The translations under genes and the position numbers were made by a program. A stretch of DNA of 64,000 nt from Caprella mutica (Eukaryota; Arthropoda; Malacostraca; Amphipoda; Caprellidae), in the NCBI GenBank assembly GCA_947561585.1, contig CANNZV010000876.1, positions 1 to 64,000 on the forward strand, written 5' to 3'. The notes beneath the pieces are model-generated. The model saw only the letters and a list, made by a program, of their open reading frames with translations, searched no databases and was not told the origin of the DNA. Below are positions 11,303 through 22,017 of the stretch, one piece after another. How positions within the stretch are numbered: position 1 is the stretch's first letter; every line of letters starts with the position of its first letter.

Positions 11303-13906
11303 CTAATTTACTTGGAACATAGATCATATTTCTCATCATATCATTTTCCACCATTAAGGAAAGATAGAACAGATAGACAGGGTGGTGGTGTTGCTTTATT
11401 TATTCATAAATCACTACAATTTTCCCCTGTTCAGCTCAATACGCCATTAGAAGCAATAGCAGCAAAAATCTTCTTCAAAAATCAACCAATCACAATAGTT
11501 TCACTATACATACCTCCAGACTATCTACTGTCAGACCTGCATTTATATTTAGAAAATCTACTTGACCAACTAACTCCTCCCTTTCTAATAGCAGCAGATC
11601 TAAATGCCTATCACCCTAGTTGGGGGTCTCCTAAGTCTAATGCAAGGGGAAGTTTCATCAATCATTTGATAGATGACAAATCACTAATAGTACTAAACAC
11701 TGGAGAACCAACACATCTCTCCTACCAGGGAAACTTTAGTCATATAGATGTCACTATATGCACTACTGATATTGCTAGCAAATTCCAATGGCACCCTCAT
11801 TCTGACCCTCTAAACAGTGACCACTTTCCACTGATTATATCAACATCATTTTCAACCATTACTGAAAAACCAATACCAAGGTGGCAATATAAAAATGCAG
11901 ATTGGTCCTCTTTTACTGGAGACATAAACTGGGCTGATGAATGTACAACTGCAAAGAGACAGAAGAACAGAGCTTTAACTAGATATAAGAATCATGTAGG
12001 TAATATAAACCTTTGGAATGAATTCTTAAAATTGAAACTAATCTTTCGTAAAACTGTGCTTGAAGCTAGGAAACAGAATTGGAAGATTTTTCTATCTCGT
12101 TTCTCATCTACTACTTCCTCAGCTGATGTTTGGAGACAGATTCGTTGCCTTAGAAATAATCCTCCTTCTCATAAATTTGTTATCCAGGAAAATGGCATAT
12201 TTCTTACTACTCCATCTGAAGTCGCTGAATGTATGGCAGAGTTCTTCTCACAAAAGAGTAATGGTATCTATAATGACCCATTTTTTACGAAGCATAAAGA
12301 AAATGAAGAAAAGATCCCAATTATCTTCTCCATTGACAATTCCGACTCCTACAATGCACCTTTTACACAAGCTGAACTTGATCACTCTCTTGCAGTATCC
12401 AAATCTAAATCAGCAGGAACAGATAATATTCCTTATGAATTGCTGAAGCATCTCACAATAGAACAATTAACCTCCTTGCTCCATTTCTATAACTATATAT
12501 ATGAGACTGGTTATCCTGTACATTGGAGCCAAGGACTTGTAATTCCAATACCGAAACAAAACAGACCTCCGCATTTGAAAGAATCATACCGGCCTATTAC
12601 ACTAACAAACTGTTTATCTAAGCTCTTAGAACGTATGATTACTAGACGCCTACAAGAATATCTAGAATCTATCGATTTCTACACTCCAAATCAAAGTGGA
12701 TTTAGATCGGGGCATAGTACCTTAGATGGAATATACAAGCTTGAACATTATGCTCGAAGTGCAATTCTCAACCGAAAATATTGTGTGGCTCTATTTCAGG
12801 ATATTACAAGTGCCTTCGATACTGTCTGGTACCATGGTCTACTTACCAAATTAAACAAACTTGGTTTAAAAGGTAACCTATGCAGATTTATTTCCCAATT
12901 TCTAAAATCACGTACAATTAAAGTAAGAATAAACTCAACTATTTCATCTCCTCATCCCATAAAAAGTGGAGTTCCTCAAGGCTCTGTAATAAGCCCAACA
13001 CTCTTCTCTATCTACATAAATGATATTTTTGATACTCTACCTGAACAGGTTCACTCATCTCTTTATGCAGATGATGGGGCTCTCTGGGTAGTAGATGAAT
13101 CTCTTGAAAAAGCAATTGAAATTGCTCAGCTGGCACTTGATAAGATTACCGATTGGTCAAGAAAATGGGGTTTATCTCTCTCACCTCAAAAGACTAACAG
13201 CATCATCTTCTCTCTCAGACGAGCACAAAATCCCACACAACTGAAACTGAACAACTCTCCTATCCCATATGTTACAAATGCTAAATTCCTTGGTGTAAAT
13301 TTTGACAAGCAACTCACCTGGAAGCAACATATAGCAGAGTTGAAACAAAGATGTACCAAAGACATACGATTGCTAAGAGTAATTGCAGCTAACAAATGGG
13401 GAGCAGACTACCAGACACTGAGAAAATTGTATATAGTAAAGTGGGGGATAAAATGTACAAAACAGAAACTTTAGTCTCTCGTGTAATATATTTTTTTTTT
13501 TCAAAACTTTGATATTTCCATGTTTTTAGTATCTCCAATATCAATTCAACCAAGTATAGTTTTTTGATTTTTGATTTATATTTATCCTGTAAAACAATAA
13601 AAAACGAATTCATTTTTTACCCCACAATTGGGGTATAAAAAAAACAAGTGGGGTAAAAACTGAACAGTCCTTTTTAGGCCTATAAAACAAGTTTTTAATA
13701 GTGTCTGGCATTAGCAAGAATGCTACACTAATAATGAAGCATATAAAACACCTAAACCTTCCTTTATCAAAATAAAAATATAAATAAAAATCCTTTATTG
13801 AAAATAAAACAAAATAATTGGTACAGTTGAGTATGTAACGGTAATTAAGCTCGATAAAGATTACTAATCAAGCCTGATAATATAGTATTAGAGTTTTTCA
13901 AGTGCT

Positions 13907-15168
13907 TTACAAGCTTCCATATCTGAGAAGGTGAAGAGACCCTTGGTAATGTCGGGAGTCTCTGGTCCTAATAGTACAAATGATGTGGAAACTATTTTGA
14001 TGTCTTTCTTTGTTCTTGAGCACCATTTCCAACAGTTTGGTGAGCTGGATGTAGTCTATTTCTGCTTTTTTGATGACTGTGTCATCATCATCAGAAAATA
14101 ATTTGAGCACTTTGCCCTAGAAATACTCTTTTGGATCTGTATAATACACGGCATAATACCTATTAATGGATTGGTCAGTTAACTTAGGAAATGGTACTGG
14201 ATGCTCATTGACAGTTGTAGTCTTGGAATCACTGGATCCTTCACCATCAGTGTCTTCATTAGAGTGCATGGGTTGCTGGTCACCAACAGGGTCATTATTT
14301 GAGCGTGTGTGCTGTTGTTCTTCATTGTCATTGGTAGGCAAAATAGCACTCTCTTCGAGATTTTGTAGGCTTATATCACTTGATGTGTTCATTTCATTGA
14401 TGCTCGCATCTGAGACTGTTGTTGATGAATCTGAATCACTTAGTCTTCTTTTCTTGACATTTTGCTTTGCAGAGTTCTTCTTTGTTACTGCTTTTCCTTT
14501 CTGTTCCTTATCTTTGAGTTGCCCTAGACACTCTTTATTGCTTATCACCTGTGCCTTCATGCTAAGCCTCTTTCTAGGTTCTGGTGTAGGTGTTGAAGTT
14601 CGACCTCTAGATTTCAAAACTTCAACTAGTGATGTTTCTGTTTCCTTTGCTACTAGTGAGATGCAATATTTCATACCTGCTGGGGCTCTTCGTTGTAGCT
14701 CTTGACAAAGAAGATTGGTGCTGGCTTTAGTAAGAGCTTGTGTGCCAGAAGATTCTGCAACCAGAGAGTCTGACCAACTGCTGCATCTAGGAACTGGATC
14801 CATGTCCACCTCAGGTGATGGTTCTATTGCTAGAGGACTGTTTGGTGCCATTTGTTCATCCTGTTCTCCAATAGGACCAGTTTCAGGAAGAGGCTCTTGT
14901 TCTAAAATTGGATTCTAATCAGCATGAAGAGGTTTTCCTTGAAGGACCCATCTGTCATATGTTTTCATCTTAATTGGGTCCAGTCTTGACACATCATACT
15001 TTTCCCGGTTTAATGGATGAATACCGGTAGCTCTAAAGCCTGCAATTACATTGTCCTCTGACAAGCCTGTCCTCCAAATGCGAGAAATGAGATTGACAAA
15101 ACCTGCTTTACGTAGAGGCTCTCTTGCGCCTGTTTCCTGCACTTTCTTTAATAGTTCAATAACATTTT
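13907..15168 (-). pseudogene. Tigger transposase C-terminal relic
   Basis: Pogo/Tigger transposases belong to the Tc1/mariner superfamily and catalyse cut-and-paste transposition into TA. The preserved part begins near 15168 with the end of the DDE domain (ENVIAGFRATGIHPLNR is signature-like, here DNVIAGFRATGIHPLNREKY), then a Ser/Glu-rich low-complexity linker and the tail RYYAVYYTDPKEYF followed by GKVLKLFSDDDD, as in insect Tigger proteins. One frame runs through the whole region with two in-frame TAG codons, at 14915-14917 and 14117-14119. The HTH and catalytic core are missing, apparently replaced by the 22-bp array at 15169-15252. Confidence 0.8.
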
Positions 15169-15252
15169 AGGGGTAAATAATGAACACTTGTGGGGTAAAT
15201 AATGAACACTTGTGGGGTAAATAATGAACACTTATGGGGTAAATAATGAACA
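15169..15252. repeat. 22-bp tandem repeat in the Tigger element
   Basis: Four copies of a unit containing GGGGTAAATAATGAACACTT, placed exactly where the transposase coding sequence breaks off. The same word occurs inverted just after (about 15259-15280), and related words occur near both element ends. Confidence 0.85.
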
Positions 15253-17060
15253 AAATCTGTTCATTATTTACCCCACAAATCTTAAAAGTTGGGGTAAAAA
15301 GTGAACGCTGGGAAGGGGGGGGAAGAATGTTCCATAGGATTATATAAAGATAGGAGTGTGTGGGGGGGGAGGTTTTGTTCATTTTTCACCCCTCAAATTG
15401 CTCAAATCCATAACATGGGGTAAATAATGAACAAGTTTCTATAATAAAAAAAAAGTTTTGCATTATTTTTTTGGCCTCGTAATATGGGTTCTAGGTAAAT
15501 TACTCTCACATGCCAGTCTTATGTCAATAAAATCTGTAAAAATTACCAAAAATACAAGAAATATAGGGCATTAAGTTCCTATCTTCAAAATGTCCAATAT
15601 TAAATATTTACCCCCCAGGGGGGCTGTTCACTTTTTACCCCAACATGGGCTGTTCATTTTATCCCCCACTTTACTATATTTCACTAATACTATCAAAGAT
15701 TGATTATGCCAGCTCACTATTTGACACTGCCTCAAACACAAATCTGCTGATACTTGAAAGAATACAGTATGCAGCCATTCGAGTAATTCTTGGTGCAATA
15801 AAATGCACACCTGTAGACAAACTCAATGCTGAAGCTAACTTGATGCCACTCAATTACAGACGCAAAATGTTACTAACCCAATATGGTTGTAGAATCTCTT
15901 CAATTCCTGATCACCCTATAAGGAATCTTTTGAGGGATCTAGAAGACTTTGGACAGTATCTTGACACCAACTATGATTTGTCTGTTATTACTAGGTTGAA
16001 AAGGGAACTAACTGCTCTATCCATGAATGTTAATCTCATACCAGTCATCCAAAGATATTTGAAGTACAGATATTCTCCACTTCCTGTAAAAGATACACTA
16101 GCTGCACAAAAAAAATCTGAACTGACAATTGCAGATTGGAAGCACAAATTTTCTAAGCTCTCAGCCACACATAATGAGAGAATAGAGATATTTACTGATG
16201 GTTCAGTAAATAATGAGGAGAGTGGTTGTGGAGTCTGGAGTGAGAGCTTCTCCCTGACTGCCCATCTCCCATCTAAAACCTCTGTGTTTACAGCAGAACT
16301 GTATGCAATCTACTCTGCCCTATCTTTTGTGAAGAGTCTCAACAACCAATATATTCTGTACACAGACTCGCTTAGTTCAATCAGAGCACTCCAGTCAATG
16401 AATACTTCTTCTCATTACCTTGTACACTGGATTGCAGACATAATTCAGAAGATGCCTCAAAACATGATAATCATTGAATGGATTCCTAGTCACTGTAACA
16501 TAGGAGGGAGTGAGAAGGCAGATGAAATGGCTAAAGCTGCCCTACAAATTGAGATGAAAACAAAGATTTCTCCCCCTAAAAATGAAATGTCAAAAACCAT
16601 GCAGAGCTACTACTTTGATAAATGGGAAGAAAAGTGGTCTACTCTCCCTGATGCTAACAAAAGATTTAAGCCAATCCTTGGAACAACACATTTCTCTGAA
16701 GAACCCCGAAGTTGGCAAGTACCTCTTACAAGATTGCGTTTGGGTACAAGTTTGCTGTCCCATGGGCATCTCTTCAGAAAGGAGCCTCCTCCTCAATGCA
16801 ATTTATGTCAGAGCCTAATCACTCACCACCATGTGCTGATAACCTGCCCTCAGTATGCTCATGAAAGAAGCATCTTAATGAGTAAATGCCAAGAAATAAA
16901 AATCCAATTTAACCTTCAAGCTATCCTATCAAATGAAAGTGTGGCTTCTCAACTGATTCAATTCCTGGAGAATACAAATATAATTGCCAATTTGTAGAAG
17001 CATCATTTAAGTTTAGCAGGCACTCTGGCCAGGAATGGTGATGTGCCATACTCTTCAAAC

Positions 17061-17420
17061 AAACAATAACAACATTATTGAGTTCCTTGACTCTAATGTG
17101 GTTACCTCACACGCAAACGGGTGGCACAGGTACATTTGGCCTGTAACTTTTTTATTAGAGCAGTTATGAAGTTTAAACTTATATGATGTTTGAACTATAC
17201 TAATACCGATAACATCCAGTAAAAATATCATAAATTAATTGAAATTTTAATTAGTAGCTAATAAGCAAAACAAACTTCGAAAAAGGATGTACCTGAGACG
17301 CCCGATCTGGTGTCACAGGTTTATTTCTGATTAATATATGTTTAACGGTGGGCGTGCTGCACCCTCGGGCCTCGAACCCCCCTGCCAGGGGCAGCAGGCA
17401 GCCAGGTCATTAAACAACTA
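17061..17420. other. Intergenic, foldback-core fragment
   Basis: No gene. From about 17345 to 17420 there is a G/C-rich piece (GGGCGTGCTGCACCC, CGAACCCCCCTGCCA, CAGGTCATTAAACAA) related to the centre of the foldback element at 54674-55390 and to 63225-63310. Confidence 0.5.
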
Positions 17421-18061
17421 GGTACCTAGTCTGCACTGCACTGTGCAGAATATGGAACATTTTTCCAAGACTCTCTGCGGGAGTTTTTGATCGAATTTTA
17501 GAAATTTCAGATCTCTGTGGGAGATCTTTAATTAATTTCTATGTTACCATTAATTTAGCTGCCAGTCTGTATTTGGTGCACAAAATTCCACTGACTTTTT
17601 GAAAAAGCTGAAAAAATCCACTATAAATTTCCACTAATTTGGCTAATCCACCAACATTTTACCCATTTTCCACCGAAAAATTAATGGTAACATAGGAATA
17701 AATAGCTAAAAATCCATTGACTTTGCCCAGTCTGCAGAATATGGAACATTTTTCCAAGACTCTCAATACAGACTATTCCATGGTAAATTCCACTGACTTG
17801 TCGGTGGAATTTTTTTCCACTGAAAATAATATTCTGGCAAAGTCCCAGTCTGCAGAATGTGTCTCTTCTCCCACAGAGACTTTAATTTGAGAGAGAGTTA
17901 CTCTCTGACTCTCAGCAGCAGATTCATAATCTCCCGCAGCTAAATTAATGTTAACATAGGAATTAATTCAAAATCTCCTGCCGAGATCTCCAATTTCTAA
18001 AAATTCAATCAAAAACTACCGCAGAGAGTCGTGGAAAAATGTTCCATATTCTGCAGACTGG
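17421..18061. mobile_element. Nested CCAGTCTG-type MITEs
   Basis: Two related small families are interleaved. One begins CCAGTCTGTATTTGGTGCAC and ends AATACAGACT(GG); the other begins CCAGTCTGCAGAAT and ends ATTCTGCAGACTGG. Copies start at 17560, about 17740 and 17842, the last ending at 18061. The order of broken halves shows repeated insertion of one family into another. No coding capacity. Confidence 0.7.
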
Positions 18062-18380
18062 CTTTAACTTGACTATTTGATGGCGTGCGGCGTGCGCTAG
18101 AGAGGTTCCCTCTTCCCTGAAATGATATATTCATCGCAGATGTGTGATTTTTCACATAACTTCAGTCTTCAGATGTGTGCAGCATGCGCTTATACTTATA
18201 GGTTCTCACTCTTAATTGTTATTAAATTACTTCTGAAACACACTGAACGGGCCAAACAGTAGATACTAGATACTTATCTGAAAGCAAACCTCATTACCAG
18301 TAACCAGATGATATTTGGTGGTAAATTCCAATGATATCTCGGCCATGTTTCAAAGTATGAACAAAGTCGCCAGTATATTG
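18062..18380. other. No gene seen
   Basis: Non-coding spacer containing GGCGTGCGGCGTGCGC and ordinary AT-rich sequence. Nothing recognised. Confidence 0.4.
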
Positions 18381-18647
18381 CCAGTCTGCAGAATGTGTCT
18401 TTTCTCCCGCAGAGATTTTAATTTGAGAGAGAGTGATTCTCTGACTCTCAGCAGCAGATTCAGAATGACATAATCTCCCGCAGCTAAATTAATGGTAACA
18501 TAGGAATTAATTCAAAATCTCCCGCAGCTAAATTAATGGTAACATAGGAATTAATTCAAGATCTCCCGCAGAGATCTCCAATTTCTAAAATTCTGTCAAA
18601 AACTCCTGCAGAGAGTCTTGAAAAATGTTCCATATTCTGCAGACTGG
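18381..18647. mobile_element. CCAGTCTGCAG MITE with 8-bp TSD
   Basis: Ends CCAGTCTGCAGAAT and ATTCTGCAGACTGG are inverted copies. GTATATTG is duplicated exactly at 18373-18380 and 18648-18655. The 8-bp TSD identifies the family as hAT-like. A segment of about 40 bp including CTAAATTAATGGTAACATAG is duplicated in tandem inside this 267-bp copy. Confidence 0.85.
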
Positions 18648-19188
18648 GTATATTGGCAAGTGCATTCTGTCTCTTTGAAAGGCGCATGGTTCTTCCCACT
18701 TGTGAGCGAACCAACTCAACCAAGTCCTCGTTAAACTGAAGAGGAGAGAGTGTCTCTTTGAAGACAGCTTGGTTTAGGTTATAAAATAAATTTTATGAAT
18801 TAATTTTGCTGTACAAGTTCAGTTGCTCTAAGGTCTGAGCCTCCAATTAATTTCTGTTATTCTAGTTGAATTAAAGCATTTTGACATGAGCCATCTGTGA
18901 TGAATATATTTTTGTATTTTATTGTGCTCGTATCTTGTTAATCATATGTAGGTAGTTTTCTTATTATTGTCCAGCAGACTGCAGGAACTGGTAAACTGTT
19001 CTCTAAAAATCCTCTATTTTGGCTTCTGTTCTAAGTTAAATGCATGCAAATATAGAAGAAAATTAATTATTCTTTGAACAGAAAATGTTAAAAATGTTTC
19101 ATATTCTGTAGTCTGGCCCAGCTAACCCATGTTTCAGAGGCTGGCAAACTGTAAGCCAATTTTTGATGTCCCTCTCTGTCCCATGCGG
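18648..19188. other. Spacer with a partial MITE
   Basis: Mostly unrecognised. About 18970-19125 resembles a third CCAGTCTG-type family (GCAGACTGCAGGAACTGGTA at the left, TATTCTGTAGTCTGG at the right). No gene. Confidence 0.45.
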
Positions 19189-19432
19189 CCAGTCTGTATT
19201 TGGTGCAAAAAATCCCACTGACACTTTCAAGAAGCTGAAAAAATCCATGTTAAATTTCCAGTAATTTGCAAATTTGGCTGATCCACCAACATTTTCCCAA
19301 TTTATCCACCAAAAATTAATGGTAACATTGGAATAAATAGTTAAAAATCTACCGACTTTGCCAGGATATTATTTTCAAAGGGAAAAAATTCCACCGACAT
19401 GTCGTTGGAATTTACCACGAAATACAGACTGG
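19189..19432. mobile_element. CCAGTCTGTATTTGG MITE
   Basis: A complete 244-bp copy, CCAGTCTGTATTTGG at the left and AATACAGACTGG at the right. It sits within the TGTCCCACG tandem array; flanks CCATGCGG and CCACTCGG match at 6 of 8 positions, compatible with an aged 8-bp TSD. Confidence 0.75.
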
Positions 19433-20050
19433 CCACTCGGGATGTCCCTCTCTGTCCCACGCTGGATGTCCCTCTCTGTCCCACCCATGTTACAGAGTAG
19501 CTATGTCAGTTAAAGCCAATTAATTGGCTTAGATTTCAAAAGGTCAAAACTCAAATATGTCTAATTGGCTTAAAATTTTGAATTAATTCTTATATTCCCT
19601 TGTTAATTTTGGCTTCAAATCTTCAAGAAATGAGTCAAATGGCTTGGCGCAGAATTTTTATGAAATCTTGGCTCAAATATTGGCTTACAATTTTCCAGCT
19701 TCTGAAACATGGTGTCCCACGTCTGTCTCACGCGGGATGTCCCTCGTCTGTTTTACGCAGGGTGTCCCTCCTCTGTTTTACGCGGGTTGTGTCTCTTTGT
19801 CCCACGCGGGATGTCCCTCTCTGTCCCACGTTAGATGTCCCTCTCTGTCCCACGTTGGATGTCCCTCTCTGTCTCACGTTGGATGTCCCCCATGCTCTCT
19901 CTTTCCCATGCGGGATGTCTCTCTCTGTCCCACGTTGGATGTTCCTCTCTGTCCCACGTGGAATGTCCCACATTGGATGTCCCTCTCTGTCCCACGTTCG
20001 ATGTCCCTCTCTGTCCCACACGGGATGTCCCTCGTCTGTTTTACGCGGGA
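19433..20050. repeat. 24-bp GATGTCCCTCTCTGTCCCAC array
   Basis: A tandem array with 24-bp unit GGATGTCCCTCTCTGTCCCA plus CGTT, dense from 19727 to 20045, with isolated units near 19164-19188 and 19438-19490. Variants read TCGTCTGTTTTACGCG in place of TCTCTGTCCCACG. Open frames on both strands are a consequence of the period of 24 (a multiple of three). The segment between about 19490 and 19700 is unrecognised AT-rich DNA with repeated TTGGCTTA words. Confidence 0.85.
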
Positions 20051-20139
20051 AAATGTTATATATTGAGTCAAGTTGCGAATCTTAATGGTAAAAATATTGA
20101 TACATGTTGCAGCAAGTTCATTCTCAAGCTTTATTTACA

Positions 20140-20935
20140 TGTCATAACTAGGTAGGTATTGATAAACACTCATAGATATAACTAGGTAGTTTTAGATAAA
20201 CAGATATAGCTAGGTATCTAGGTAGGCATTCATGAATAAAACTAGTAGGTAAGTAGGTAGGGCTTGATGAACACTACCTAGTAGGTATCTAGGTAGGTAT
20301 TGACCAGGTCTGTGGAGTCGTAGTCAAAGTTTTTTTTGGTGGAGTCGGAGTCAGGAGTCGAAAATTTGTACCAACTCCAGACTCCAAGCTATACATTTAA
20401 GTCACAAAAATTTGCGCCCGTTTTATTTATTGTTCATCATGTTAAATATCTCATAAGAACTAATAACTGCTCATAGCTATGAATTAAATCAATATTTATA
20501 GTTTAAACACTCAAATTACTCAATATTGCTTATAAAAATGCTGTAAAACTGTTTGTTAGTGTCGTAGTCGAGGAGTCGGAGAAATTCTTTATTAAGGAGT
20601 CGGAGTTGGAGTCTATAAGTTCAAAATAAAGGAGTTGGAGTCTAACATTTTATGTACCGACTCCGCAGCCCTGGTATTGACAAACGGTTATATGTAACTA
20701 GGTAAGTATTGATAAACACTAGTAGATAACTAGGTAGGTATTGACAAACAGTTGTAGGTAACTAGGTAGGTATTGATGAGCACTAGTAGGTAACTAGGTA
20801 CATATTGATAAACACTGGTAGGTATTGACAAACAGTTGTAGGTAACTAAGTAGGTACTGATAAATACTACGTAATAGGTAACTAGATAGGTAGTGCTAAC
20901 CACCAGTAGGTAACTATAGGCAAGATTAATTAACA
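20140..20935. repeat. 32-bp AACTAGGTAGGTATTGA array
   Basis: Diverged copies of a 32-bp unit containing AACTAGGTAGGTATTGA and AAACACTAGTAGGT, interrupted by the hAT-like element at 20305-20673. The two halves of the array are otherwise continuous. Confidence 0.8.
20305..20673. mobile_element. hAT-like MITE, GGAGTCGG family
   Basis: Left end CAGGTCTGTGGAGTCG, right end CGACTCCGCAGCCCTG. GTATTGAC is duplicated exactly at 20297-20304 and 20674-20681, so the insertion lies within one unit of the 32-bp array. Subterminal regions are rich in GGAGTCGGAGT words, as in widely distributed hAT-derived repeats. Length 369 bp, non-coding. Confidence 0.9.
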
Positions 20936-21116
20936 GTTCTAGGTAATTAGGAAGTTAATAACATTAATTAACATTATTAATACAAATATTAATAAATAAC
21001 TTTATAATGGAAAAGATACCAAAATCTAGAATATTATATTATATTTATTTAAAATAACTTTCAGAAGCACGCAAGTTATCAAGTTACATGAATATCATTC
21101 CAATAGTACTTCTACC

Positions 21117-21233
21117 ATGTCCAGGTTGGCTCAGTGGTAGCGTCGCCGACTTCAATAGTACATCACACTACAGTCCTGAGATCGATTCCCGAGAACACCA
21201 CTACATATATTTCTTCCCATCTCATTTGTATAT
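21117..21233 (+). repeat. tRNA-derived SINE
   Basis: An RNA polymerase III promoter-like head: box A TGGCTCAGTGGTAGC near 21127 and box B GAGATCGATTCCC at 21178-21190, followed by a non-tRNA tail TTTCTTCCCATCTCATTTG and a short AT repeat. The box spacing and lack of an intact cloverleaf make it a SINE, not a functional tRNA. A second, partial copy lies at 3316-3385. Confidence 0.7.
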
Positions 21234-21241
21234 AACAATAT

Positions 21242-21967
21242 TAGGGATGGGACGAAGTATCAGTATCTGCAAGTATCTGCATTTTTTGGGAGTATCGGTA
21301 ATGGTAACGGTATCGGCATATATTGAAAAGTATCGGCCGATACTTTATGATTATTCAAATTAAATTCATTTCATAAATTTTCTTTTTTATTAAATTTCTA
21401 TTATTCTATAGCCATAAAGGAAATAAATAATTTAAAAAATTCATTATAAGTACCAATCCAAAAATTGACCAACTACCTACTAGAGTTCAAAGTGTAATTT
21501 TTATTTATTTATTATGACATAGCTACATGACATTATTTATAAAAAAATTTAAAGTATATGCGGAATCTACCAATAGGTTTTTGAATCTTACTATAAATTC
21601 AAGATAAGAATTATTCAGCTACTGTTGTCCATTTTTGCACTTATATATTGCAAGTATCACAAGATGATAACACACATCAGAAAAGTTATTTATTTCATAC
21701 CAATGTTTCTCAATTAATGTGAAATATGTAAATCACTTCATGTTAGTTTTGAGTTAGAACTTTATAAAACTTACAAAAATAATTGATACTTTTTTAGTAC
21801 TTCAATGAGTTTATAAATATAGAGTTTAAAAAACAAAAAACTGCAAGTATCGGTATCGGCAAGAATCGGCATTTTTTTCAAAGTATCGGTATTGGTATCA
21901 GCAAGTATCAGTATCGGTTGATTTTGTAAACGGTATCAGCGAAAAATTTTGTATCGTCCTATCCCTA
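21242..21967. mobile_element. Non-autonomous hAT, TAGGGATGGGACGA family
   Basis: Starts TAGGGATGGGACGAAGTATC and ends ATCGTCCTATCCCTA. AACAATAT is duplicated exactly at 21234-21241 and 21968-21975. Both subterminal regions carry repeated AGTATCGGTATCGGCAAG words, probable transposase-binding sites. Length 726 bp, no coding region; it shares ends with the 4-kb element that starts 50 bp downstream. Confidence 0.92.
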
Positions 21968-22017
21968 AACAATATGTAATGTTGAAATAATTGATATACA
22001 GCCAAATGTACATATAC

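Larger units (their letters stand above)
13434..15676 (-). mobile_element. pogo/Tigger element inside the LINE
   Basis: Perfect TIRs of at least 22 bp beginning TAGTAAAGTGGGGGATAAAA, flanked by a TA duplication (13432-13433 and 15677-15678). Removing the element with one TA rejoins the LINE reading frame exactly (Leu-Tyr-Ile-Ser-Leu-Ile), which fixes the boundaries. Both subterminal zones carry repeated GGGGTAAA words. The minus strand encodes the C-terminal part of a Tigger-type transposase; the N-terminal and most of the DDE coding region are absent. Confidence 0.9.
10956..16997 (+). pseudogene. LINE ORF2: endonuclease, RT, RNase H
   Basis: ORF2 starts at ATG 10956, overlapping the ORF1 stop in the sequence ATGA. 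Segment one (to about 11100) carries the endonuclease N-terminus with the LQET motif. Segment two (about 11303-13433) has the rest of the endonuclease (AADLNAYHPSWG, SDHFPL), then RT motifs SYRPITLTNCLSKLLERMI, QDITSAFDTV, GVPQGSVISPTLFSIYINDI and the catalytic LYADDGALW. Segment three (15679-16997) has RNase H (FTDGSVN, AELYAI, YTDSLSS, KADEMAK, the four acidic residues) and a final C-X2-C-X8-H-X4-C-like knuckle. The short link between GDIN and WADEC suggests an in-frame deletion of some tens of residues before the RT. It is inactive because of the two insertions. Confidence 0.85.
9081..17060 (+). mobile_element. I-type LINE retrotransposon, interrupted
   Basis: A nearly full-length non-LTR retrotransposon: ORF1 with zinc knuckles, then an overlapping ORF2 with apurinic-type endonuclease, reverse transcriptase and RNase H. 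An RNase H domain after the RT, together with CCHC knuckles in ORF1, is known from the I group (I, R1, LOA and relatives). The body is split by a MITE (about 11101-11302) and a Tigger element (13434-15676). The 3' UTR after 16997 is short and ends near the AACAAACAATAACAACATTA stretch, resembling the short simple-repeat tails of I elements. The 5' end and TSD are not resolved. Confidence 0.85.

Noticed and set aside
14166..14705. Plus-strand open frame of 179 codons
   Set aside because: A shadow of the Tigger transposase linker on the other strand, rich in Ser/Leu from the complement of acidic low-complexity codons.
19600..20155. Overlapping open frames on both strands
   Set aside because: Explained by the 24-bp array; no protein family signal.
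21117..21190. Possible functional tRNA gene
   Set aside because: Box A and box B are present, but the arms do not give a proper cloverleaf, the spacing is long, and a non-tRNA tail follows. It fits a SINE.
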